Source: an uncultured bacterium (lineage in GTDB: Bacteria; Planctomycetota; Planctomycetia; Pirellulales; UBA1268). From it: a stretch of DNA of 5,539 nucleotides. Shown here piece after piece: positions 1 through 4,060 of this stretch. Location: NCBI GenBank assembly GCA_937959175.1, contig CALGAS010000083.1, positions 1 through 5,539 of the forward strand, read 5' to 3'. Positions within the stretch are counted from its first letter, which is position 1; each line of letters begins with the position of its first letter. A model generated the notes under the pieces. That model saw nothing but the letters and a program-made list of their open reading frames with translations. It was not told the origin of the DNA and did no database searches. The position numbers were made by a program, and so were the translations under genes.

Positions 1-30
1 CAGTTTGATCTCGGGCAGTTTGATCTCGGG
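1..30. repeat. Perfect 15-bp tandem duplication
   Basis: CAGTTTGATCTCGGG occurs twice back to back (1-15 and 16-30) with no mismatch. The unit is a multiple of three, so it keeps frame; on the minus strand each copy reads Pro-Glu-Ile-Lys-Leu. It may continue to the left of the window. Confidence 0.9.
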
Positions 31-123
31 GATCGCGGCGGAGCCATCCTCTTCGCCATCGCCGCCGAGTGTATCGCCCGAGTGGGACTCCGCCAGCGAA
101 CGAGCAGCGGCTGGCCGCAACAC
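1..123 (-). CDS. Possible partial coding region with a PEIKL repeat, running off the left edge
   Basis: On the minus strand one frame is open from about 123 to the window edge. It reads an acidic, Gly/Asp/Glu-rich stretch (about 98 to 34) followed by the pentapeptide Pro-Glu-Ile-Lys-Leu twice (30 to 1). The codons are rich in G at position 1 (GGC, GAT, GAA, GAG), which favours coding on this strand. A GTG at 123 or TTG at 120 could start it, but neither has a ribosome binding site, and both lie in the hairpin at 120-141. The true start may be elsewhere, or the stretch may be non-coding. The plus strand is also open here (Gln-Phe-Asp-Leu-Gly repeats) but ends in an unremarkable tail. Function unknown; the call depends on sequence left of the window. 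Confidence 0.3.
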   Translation of the reverse strand, partial: MLRPAAARSLAESHSGDTLGGDGEEDGSAAIPEIKLPEIKL

Positions 124-141
124 GCCAATTTTTCGGCGTGT
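120..141 (-). terminator. Hairpin after the zinc-knuckle gene, possible terminator
   Basis: ACACGCC (120-126) and GGCGTGT (135-141) form a perfect 7-bp stem around an 8-nt A/T-rich loop. It begins 8 nt past the stop codon of the minus-strand gene at 149-475, where a terminator would be expected. No T-run follows the stem on either strand, so Rho-independent termination is not assured. Confidence 0.42.
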
Positions 142-148
142 GCCTTGC

Positions 149-475
149 CTAGTTGTTGCTGAAGTCGAGTTGCTTGCCGGACTTCAGCCCGAGCGGGTTC
201 TTCACGAACCGCTGGCGGCAGGCGTCGCAGAGATCGAACCGCATCGCACGGGAGACCGCATCGGCGGCCAGCCGTGGGTCATCACAGTCTTCAAGTTGCT
301 CGAGGAGTTCCTGCATCTCCTCGAGATGATCGGCCTCGTCACCGAAGTCGTCGCTGTCGGAACACCCGCAGGCCTCGTCGTCGACCGCCGGAAAGACTTC
401 GATCTTGACGACGTGGCGGACGTCTGCATGGGGATGAATGGGCCGCTTGCAGACGTCGCACGAATAATGAAGCAT
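149..475 (-). CDS. Small zinc-knuckle protein, uncharacterised planctomycete family
   Basis: A 108-residue protein with two CxxC knuckles, C6/C9 near the N-terminus (SCDVC) and C83/C86 near the C-terminus (LCDAC), probably closing one zinc site across the chain. Between them lie a basic strand segment (about 18-29), C36-G-C38, and a very acidic, probably helical stretch (about 39-66) rich in Asp and Glu, with one more cysteine (C64). There is no signal peptide or membrane segment, so it should be cytoplasmic. The start is well supported: GGGAGA lies 5 nt upstream of the ATG at 475. I recall similar short proteins in planctomycete genomes, without an assigned function. The zinc site is an inference from cysteine spacing; DNA, RNA or protein binding are all possible. 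It is transcribed divergently from the HNH nuclease gene. Confidence 0.85.
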   Translation of the reverse strand: MLHYSCDVCKRPIHPHADVRHVVKIEVFPAVDDEACGCSDSDDFGDEADHLEEMQELLEQLEDCDDPRLAADAVSRAMRFDLCDACRQRFVKNPLGLKSGKQLDFSNN

Positions 476-526
476 CGGTGTCTCCCGACCGGTTGACGCG
501 TGAGGGCGGCGGTCGCACCGGACCGC

Positions 527-574
527 TCACAAATCCCTCACAACCAGTGTGACGGCCGGTCGCATCCATGGCAA
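527..574 (-). promoter_or_regulatory. Candidate promoter and operator for the zinc-knuckle gene
   Basis: On the minus strand TTGCCA (574-569) is separated by 17 nt from CACACT (551-546), a good -35 and a poor -10 box, which would start transcription near 539 and leave a leader of about 64 nt. Overlapping this are TCACAA at 527-532, TCACAA at 538-543 and TGTGA at 548-552. TCACA (538-542) and TGTGA form an inverted repeat with 5-nt spacing. The elements are 10-11 bp apart, about one helical turn. This is motif reading only. Confidence 0.3.
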
Positions 575-617
575 GTCGGCAGCCGATCGCCGACCCGGTC
601 GCGGCCGGTCCGGCTGC

Positions 618-647
618 TTGGCGGCTCTCCGCTGCTGCCGCTACACT
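618..647 (+). promoter_or_regulatory. Candidate promoter of the HNH gene
   Basis: TTGGCG (618-623) and TACACT (642-647) are separated by 18 nt, a plausible sigma-70-like pair. Transcription would begin near 654, about 38 nt before the chosen GTG start at 692. This supports the short form of the HNH protein, because the ATG at 500 would lie upstream of the transcript. Confidence 0.4.
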
Positions 648-691
648 CGAGGAAGTTTTTTGAGAGGGTTCTGAAACGGAGTCCTTCGTCC

Positions 692-1333
692 GTGACCGCG
701 ATCGCCGCCCAATCCCACTCGCTCGGCCTCAGCGTCTTGGTGCTGAACCGGTCGTTTGTGGCCGTGCACATCACCAATGTGCGGCGGGCGATCGCCCTTC
801 TGTTCCGCGAACTCGCCGAGGTCGTGCACGTTGAAGACGGCCACTATGGGGCTTATTCGTTCGAGTCGTGGCGGGAGCTCTCCGAAATGGAAGCGGCGCT
901 CGGTGAGGGGCGGGAGCACGACTGGATTCGGGGGGTCGGCTTTCAGTTGCGAGCTCCCCGGGTGATCCGGCTGATGGAGTGCGACCGGGGCCCGCGGCAG
1001 GGCCTGCGGTTCAATCGCCGCAATGTCTTCGCCCGCGATGGCAATCGCTGCCAGTACTGCGGCCGCAACTACCCGACCAGCGAACTCTCCCTCGACCATG
1101 TGATGCCCCGCAGCCGGGGCGGCGACACGAGCTGGGAGAACATCGTCTGCGCCTGCGTCGCCTGCAATGTCCGCAAGGGGGGCCGCACGCCCCAGGAAGC
1201 CCGGATGCAACTCATCCGCCAGCCGGTCAAGCCGAAACGAAGCCCCCTCCTGGCGATCAAACTCGGCAATCCCAAGTACGCCAGTTGGAAGAGTTTCGTC
1301 GACCGGGCCTATTGGACGGTCGACCTGCAGTAG
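692..1333 (+). CDS. HNH endonuclease, stand-alone
   Basis: A 213-residue HNH-family nuclease, expected to cut DNA with a single metal ion. The N-terminal part (about 12-100) starts with 'LSVLVLNRSF', as in many bacterial stand-alone HNH proteins. The nuclease core is at about 108-172: CQYC (C120, C123), LDHVMPRSRGG with D135-H136, WEN with N150, then CVAC (C155, C158) and N159. The four cysteines should bind a structural zinc; H136 is the likely general base, N150 and N159 the other two HNH positions, so this is an H-N-N version. A longer frame opens at an ATG at 500, but those 64 residues are Arg/Pro/Ser-rich and lack family features. The GTG at 692 has GGAG 10 nt upstream and puts the conserved N-terminus in place. 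Its substrate and role (repair, defence or housekeeping) cannot be told. No methylase, toxin or CRISPR gene is adjacent. It converges with the ferredoxin gene. Confidence 0.9.
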   Translation: MTAIAAQSHSLGLSVLVLNRSFVAVHITNVRRAIALLFRELAEVVHVEDGHYGAYSFESWRELSEMEAALGEGREHDWIRGVGFQLRAPRVIRLMECDRGPRQGLRFNRRNVFARDGNRCQYCGRNYPTSELSLDHVMPRSRGGDTSWENIVCACVACNVRKGGRTPQEARMQLIRQPVKPKRSPLLAIKLGNPKYASWKSFVDRAYWTVDLQ

Positions 1334-1356
1334 GCGGTCGTCCACCGAAGACTGCC
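1333..1356 (+). terminator. Weak hairpin at the end of the HNH gene
   Basis: GGCGGTC (1333-1339) can pair with GACTGCC (1350-1356) in plus-strand RNA through 7 bp including one G-U pair, with a 10-nt loop. It overlaps the last base of the stop codon. There is no U-run, so it may only slow polymerase or protect the 3' end. Confidence 0.25.
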
Positions 1357-1363
1357 CGCAGGC

Positions 1364-1380
1364 CGAGACCCCGAGCCTCG
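1364..1380 (-). terminator. Weak hairpin just after the ferredoxin stop
   Basis: In minus-strand RNA, CGAGGC (1380-1375) pairs with GUCUCG (1369-1364) over 6 bp including one wobble, with a 5-nt loop. It begins 4 nt after the ferredoxin stop codon. The wobble becomes an A-C mismatch in the other strand's RNA, so the fold belongs to the ferredoxin transcript. No U-run follows. Confidence 0.25.
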
Positions 1381-1384
1381 CCCG

Positions 1385-1660
1385 CTAGTCGCAGAGCGGG
1401 TCTTTCTTCTCGGTGATCACGGGAAGTTGTGGAGCCATCTCGGCGTTGAGCTCGGTGAAGTCCTTCCACTCGGCCGGCAGGTTGTCTTCGTGGAAGATCG
1501 CTTCCACGGGACACTCCGGCACGCAGGCCTCGCAGTCGATGCACTCATCGGGATGGATGTAGACCATCTGATCGCCCTCGTAGAAGCACTCCACGGGGCA
1601 GACCACCACGCAGTCGGTGTACTTGCAGGCGAAACAGGGTTCGGCGACGACGTGCGTCAT
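1385..1660 (-). CDS. fdxA: Seven-iron ferredoxin (3Fe-4S plus 4Fe-4S), FdxA type
   Basis: A 91-residue cytoplasmic electron carrier that closely follows Azotobacter ferredoxin I. C9, C17 and C50 fit the [3Fe-4S] cluster; C21, C40, C43 and C46 fit the [4Fe-4S] cluster; C12 and C25 are the free cysteines usual in this family. D16 matches the Asp known to couple proton transfer to the 3Fe cluster. The conserved tail motif ITEKKDPL (82-89) is present, but the chain stops at residue 91, about 15 residues before the Azotobacter protein, ending in an extra cysteine (C90). An upstream frame extends to 1807, but the ATG at 1660 fits the family N-terminus (MTHVV) and has AGGAG 10 nt before it. The gene has its own promoter and a structured leader. 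Redox partners are not encoded nearby. Confidence 0.95.
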   Translation of the reverse strand: MTHVVAEPCFACKYTDCVVVCPVECFYEGDQMVYIHPDECIDCEACVPECPVEAIFHEDNLPAEWKDFTELNAEMAPQLPVITEKKDPLCD

Positions 1661-1695
1661 GACCAAAGGACTCCTGGGGAGAGACGACTTTTCGA

Positions 1696-1750
1696 GGCTG
1701 CATCCGTCAGGATTCAGCCGATGGCTCCCTGCCGGCATTCCGTCCGGCAG
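1696..1750 (-). ncRNA. Ferredoxin mRNA leader with two hairpins
   Basis: The roughly 100-nt leader between the predicted transcription start (near 1760) and the ATG holds two hairpins. The first pairs 1750-1744 with 1735-1729 (CTGCCGG with CCGGCAG, 7 bp, 8-nt loop). The second pairs 1719-1715 with 1700-1696 (GGCTG with CAGCC), then one A-G mismatch, then ATCC with GGAT, closed by a 4-nt loop. Neither covers the AGGAG ribosome binding site at 1671-1675. It matches no riboswitch class I know. A regulatory role is an inference; a stabilising 5' structure is equally possible. Confidence 0.4.
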
Positions 1751-1766
1751 ACTTCCACCGCGCGGC

Positions 1767-1795
1767 ATCCTAGGGAGGCCGGGATACGGTGTCAA
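1767..1795 (-). promoter_or_regulatory. Ferredoxin promoter, near-consensus sigma-70 type
   Basis: On the minus strand a perfect -35 box TTGACA (1795-1790) is followed after exactly 17 nt by TAGGAT (1772-1767), a four-of-six match to the -10 box. It lies in the non-coding gap upstream of the ferredoxin gene and is the best promoter match I see in the window. Transcription should start near 1760. Confidence 0.65.
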
Positions 1796-1847
1796 CGATC
1801 CTGGCATCGGCAGAATCGAGCGGTTTCGTGAGTCGGTCTGGCCTGGC

Positions 1848-1877
1848 TTGGTGCCCCCCGGGGGGGATTCGTATCAT
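1848..1877 (+). promoter_or_regulatory. Candidate promoter of the sigma-factor gene with GC palindrome spacer
   Basis: TTGGTG (1848-1853) and TATCAT (1872-1877) are 18 nt apart; the -10 box matches five of six consensus bases, the -35 only three. The spacer contains the 12-bp palindrome CCCCCCGGGGGG (1854-1865). Transcription would begin near 1884, only about 3 nt before the ATG at 1887, which bears on the start of the gene. Confidence 0.4.
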
Positions 1878-1886
1878 TGAGGTGAA

Positions 1887-2528
1887 ATGTCCGGTTTTTC
1901 GGCCAAGACCGGCCACCTGCCGCGGGGAAAAGTTTCTGTGCCAGCGCCTTCGCCCACCGCCGGCTCCGGCCAGCTGCCGGCCGACCGGGAGTTGATCGAC
2001 GCCTGCCTGGCGACCGCCCCGGGCAGCTGGGAGGCGTTCTTGGAACGCTTCGGCGGGCTCTTTGCGCATGTCGCCGACCGGACCGCTCGCCACCGGCGGA
2101 CACCCCTGGCAGCCGGCGACCGCGAAGATCTGGTGGCCGAGATCATGCTCGAGTGCCTCCGCAACAAGGCCGCCGTGCTGCGGTCGTACGCAGGTCATGC
2201 CAGCCTGGCGACCTATCTGACGGTGATCGCCCGACGGGTCACCGTCCGCCACCTCGTTCGAGACTTCGATGCCTTCCGGCTTCCGATCACCGAGGAGCCG
2301 GCGGCGGCGGCGTTGCCGCAGCGGTTCGAAGACCGCGAGGTCATCGAGGCGCTGCTCGAGCGGCTCGATACGGCCGAGGCGCGGCTGGTGCGGCTCCACC
2401 ACCTCGAGGCCCGCAGTTACAGCGAGATCAGCCGGCTCACCGGCCTGCCGCTGGGCTCGATCGGCCCGGCGCTGTCGAAGGCTCGCGAGAAGATGCGAGC
2501 AATGATGGAAGCCCCGAAGGCGAGCTGA
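1887..2528 (+). CDS. ECF-type RNA polymerase sigma factor
   Basis: A 213-residue group 4 sigma factor that would direct RNA polymerase to a stress or signal regulon. Region 2 spans about 34-126, with a 2.2-like acidic helix (GDREDLVAEIMLECL, 77-91) and a 2.3-like segment (about 101-120) in which the common Trp is Tyr110. After a Pro/Ala-rich linker, region 4 spans about 151-204 with a helix-turn-helix (SYSEISRLTGLPLGSIGPAL, 177-196) followed by the usual basic 'KAREKMR'. There is no long extension or membrane anchor and no anti-sigma gene beside it. The start is uncertain: the ATG at 1887 is the first in frame (TGA at 1878) with GAGG 4 nt upstream; a GTG at 1938 has GGGGA 9 nt upstream and would give 196 residues, still including all of region 2. 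The stop is 7 nt from that of the convergent exported-protein gene. Confidence 0.87.
   Translation: MSGFSAKTGHLPRGKVSVPAPSPTAGSGQLPADRELIDACLATAPGSWEAFLERFGGLFAHVADRTARHRRTPLAAGDREDLVAEIMLECLRNKAAVLRSYAGHASLATYLTVIARRVTVRHLVRDFDAFRLPITEEPAAAALPQRFEDREVIEALLERLDTAEARLVRLHHLEARSYSEISRLTGLPLGSIGPALSKAREKMRAMMEAPKAS
1891..1912 (+). other. Hairpin over the first codons of the sigma gene
   Basis: CCGGUUUU (1891-1898) pairs with AAGACCGG (1905-1912) in RNA over 8 bp, including one U-G pair, with a 6-nt loop. It begins one base after the ATG at 1887-1889 and lies 11 nt before GGGGA (1924-1928) and the GTG at 1938. It would hinder initiation at the ATG but leave the GTG accessible. Confidence 0.4.
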
Positions 2529-2535
2529 CCGGCAG

Positions 2536-3435
2536 CTATTTGGGCGGTGGCCCGATGACCACCGACGGATCGGCCAGGTCGACCGGCTCGTAGCCCGGGT
2601 AGGCCGGCATCTGCCAGAGCTGCCCGGGATCGGGGCTCGGTCCGTTGACTGTGATCGAAGCAAGTTCGAGCTTGAAGTCGACCCCGGAGGCGGGCCAGGA
2701 AATCTCGATCAGCCGCGGGAGGGCGGCCCCCGACGCCGGATCGACCCGATAGCGGGAGGTCCGGATGCTCGCCAGCCGTTCACCGGCGGGCGTGAAGAGG
2801 TGCTGCTCGGCCACCAGGCCGGTGGTGCCGTCGAGGATGGTCGTCTTGAGGATTTCGTCGCCGCCGGCGTTGAGCCGGCTGCGAATCTCGAGACGTCCGT
2901 CGGGGAGCAGGTGAGGGCCGTCGTGGTAGTCGTCAGGTCGGAAGTTCACCAGGCCGAGCAGCTCGGGCATCCAGTCGGCTCGGATCGGCAGCAGCCGGCG
3001 GGCCTGCGACTGGGCGTATTGGTCGTGGCGGCAGAAGGCGGTGATCGGGGGCTCGTGTTGCCGCAGCCAGATCCAGAAGAGGTCGTCGTTGCTGCCGATG
3101 TCGAGTTCCGGGCCCGTCAGCGACGTCTGGGCCTGGAGCCGGAACCGCCGGGGGGGCTCGCACGCCAGGCGGGCCGAGAGCCGCGGGACGCCCGGCACCA
3201 CCAGCACCGCCTGCGGCGCCATCACGCTGCGAACCCGCTGGGTGTTGTCGTGGACCGCCGCCAGCACCTGCTCGAGCGACGCCTGGGGCGGCAACGCACG
3301 GGGCAGCGGCATGGTGCCCACCTGATAGCCCCGCAGGACGTTGGGGCACGATGCGCCGCTCGAGGCGGCCGCCCCGACCACCAGCAGGAGCGTCAGCCAG
3401 CGAGATCCGGTGGCGGGCGGGAACGTCTCGGTCAT
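2536..3435 (-). CDS. Exported, probably lipid-anchored protein with possible LolA/LolB-like fold
   Basis: A 299-residue protein with an N-terminal export signal: Arg12, then a hydrophobic run (about 14-24) ending in S-S-G-A-S-C30. C30 is a plausible lipid-attachment cysteine, but G-A-S-C lacks the usual Leu at -3, so anchoring is likely rather than certain. Residues 53-125 (from 'SLEQVLAAVHDNT' through 'RRFRLQAQ' to 'GSNDDLFWIWL') resemble the order seen in LolA/LolB and outer-membrane sorting proteins: a helix, then strands with a substrate-like 'PxRFRLQ' turn. The second half (about 170-280) is further strand-rich sequence with 'GLVAEQHLFTPAGE'. I recall this as a family of unassigned planctomycete proteins; the Lol comparison is inference from pattern. 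The ATG lies inside the stop of the preceding gene (ATGA, 3432-3435), so translation is probably coupled. Confidence 0.83.
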   Translation of the reverse strand: MTETFPPATGSRWLTLLLVVGAAASSGASCPNVLRGYQVGTMPLPRALPPQASLEQVLAAVHDNTQRVRSVMAPQAVLVVPGVPRLSARLACEPPRRFRLQAQTSLTGPELDIGSNDDLFWIWLRQHEPPITAFCRHDQYAQSQARRLLPIRADWMPELLGLVNFRPDDYHDGPHLLPDGRLEIRSRLNAGGDEILKTTILDGTTGLVAEQHLFTPAGERLASIRTSRYRVDPASGAALPRLIEISWPASGVDFKLELASITVNGPSPDPGQLWQMPAYPGYEPVDLADPSVVIGPPPK

Positions 3436-3923
3436 GCCGCCTCCCCGGACCAGAGCAGGGCGGTCAGCCGGGCCGCCACGTCGGGATCGGCCGCCATGTC
3501 AGGCGGAACCGGCTGGACGCGATAGTCGCGATCACGCCGCCGGCAGACGAAGACGATGTCGTCGGAATCACCGGCGGTCTCGGCGGGGGGAGCCTCGATC
3601 CGGAGAGCTCGACGCCGGACCAGCTGCAGTGCCAGCAGATACCGCACCGCGGCGTCGGCGGGGCTGACCTCGAGGGCCTCGAGCGCATCGAGCAGGGCGT
3701 CGATCGGCGCCAGGACCGGCCCGCTCTCGGCCGTCTCAGGCTGCCGTGATCGCCACCAGGCCACGGCCTCGGCAGGCGGCCCCTTCCAGGCGTCGATCGC
3801 CACGTCGACCCGCTCGAGCCCCGCCTCGCCCCGCACCAGCATCGAGAAAAACTCCTCGCCGGCAGTGAAGCCCCGGCCCGTGCGGCTGCAGGCGGACTGC
3901 GGGCGGTGGAGCTTGTAGTCCAT
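3432..3923 (-). CDS. Conserved planctomycete protein of unknown function, first gene of a coupled pair
   Basis: A 163-residue soluble protein without signal peptide or membrane segment. The N-terminal part (1-60) reads like a small beta domain: C12 and 'TGRGFTAGEEFFSMLV' (15-30), then 'AWKGPPAEAVAWWRSR' (45-60). A helical section follows (about 71-108, 'IDALLDALEALE...RYLLALQLVRRRALRI'), and a C-terminal strand-helix with 'VFVCRRRDRDYRV' (124-136) and the ending 'RLTALLWSGEAA'. I recognise this pattern as a recurring planctomycete hypothetical family with no assigned role; the sequence suggests none. Its stop overlaps the start of the exported-protein gene by an ATGA, a classic coupling, so the two products probably act together or are needed in fixed ratio. 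The ATG at 3923 has only a weak GGGGA about 11 nt upstream, but it begins just before the conserved 'Q-S-x-C-x-x-T-G-R'. Confidence 0.85.
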   Translation of the reverse strand: MDYKLHRPQSACSRTGRGFTAGEEFFSMLVRGEAGLERVDVAIDAWKGPPAEAVAWWRSRQPETAESGPVLAPIDALLDALEALEVSPADAAVRYLLALQLVRRRALRIEAPPAETAGDSDDIVFVCRRRDRDYRVQPVPPDMAADPDVAARLTALLWSGEAA

Positions 3924-3992
3924 CGGCAGGGCGATCCCCGGGGAGGCGACACACGGCAGTCTGACGGCAGGCCGCAGGGCGGTCCGGTGCCA

Positions 3993-4036
3993 CCAACGTT
4001 GGCCAGAACACTAGAGATCGCCGGCGACCGCCACAA
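3993..4036 (-). promoter_or_regulatory. Candidate promoter and palindromic operator of the coupled pair
   Basis: In the 137-nt gap between the HAD gene and the coupled pair, the minus strand has TTGTGG (4036-4031), a 17-nt spacer and TAGTGT (4013-4008). The boxes are weak, but the spacing is right. The perfect 10-bp palindrome CCAACGTTGG (3993-4002) falls at the predicted transcription start, where a repressor could act. It suggests that the pair need not depend on read-through from the HAD gene. Confidence 0.33.
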
Positions 4037-4060
4037 GCCGCGTCAGCCGTGGGCAGCCCC

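Noticed and set aside
500..691. 64-residue N-terminal extension of the HNH protein from the ATG at 500
   Set aside because: The stretch is Arg/Pro/Ser-rich, lacks family features and lies upstream of the likely promoter (618-647). The GTG at 692 has a ribosome site and the conserved N-terminus.
641..1345. Long minus-strand open frame (234 codons) opposite the HNH gene
   Set aside because: It mirrors the HNH coding frame in GC-rich DNA, and its Ala/Gly/Pro/Arg-rich product shows no domain.
1661..1807. N-terminal extension of the ferredoxin from 1807
   Set aside because: It would cross the likely promoter and the leader hairpins. The ATG at 1660 matches the family N-terminus and has AGGAG at proper spacing.
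1770..2663. Minus-strand open frame (297 codons) opposite the sigma gene
   Set aside because: It overlaps the whole sigma gene and part of the next one, is Arg/Gly/Gln-rich with no recognisable domain, and is best explained as a shadow of high third-position GC.
2800..3525. Plus-strand open frame opposite the exported-protein gene
   Set aside because: Antisense shadow; the product is Val/Gly/Arg-rich without a motif, while the minus strand has a signal peptide and coupled translation.
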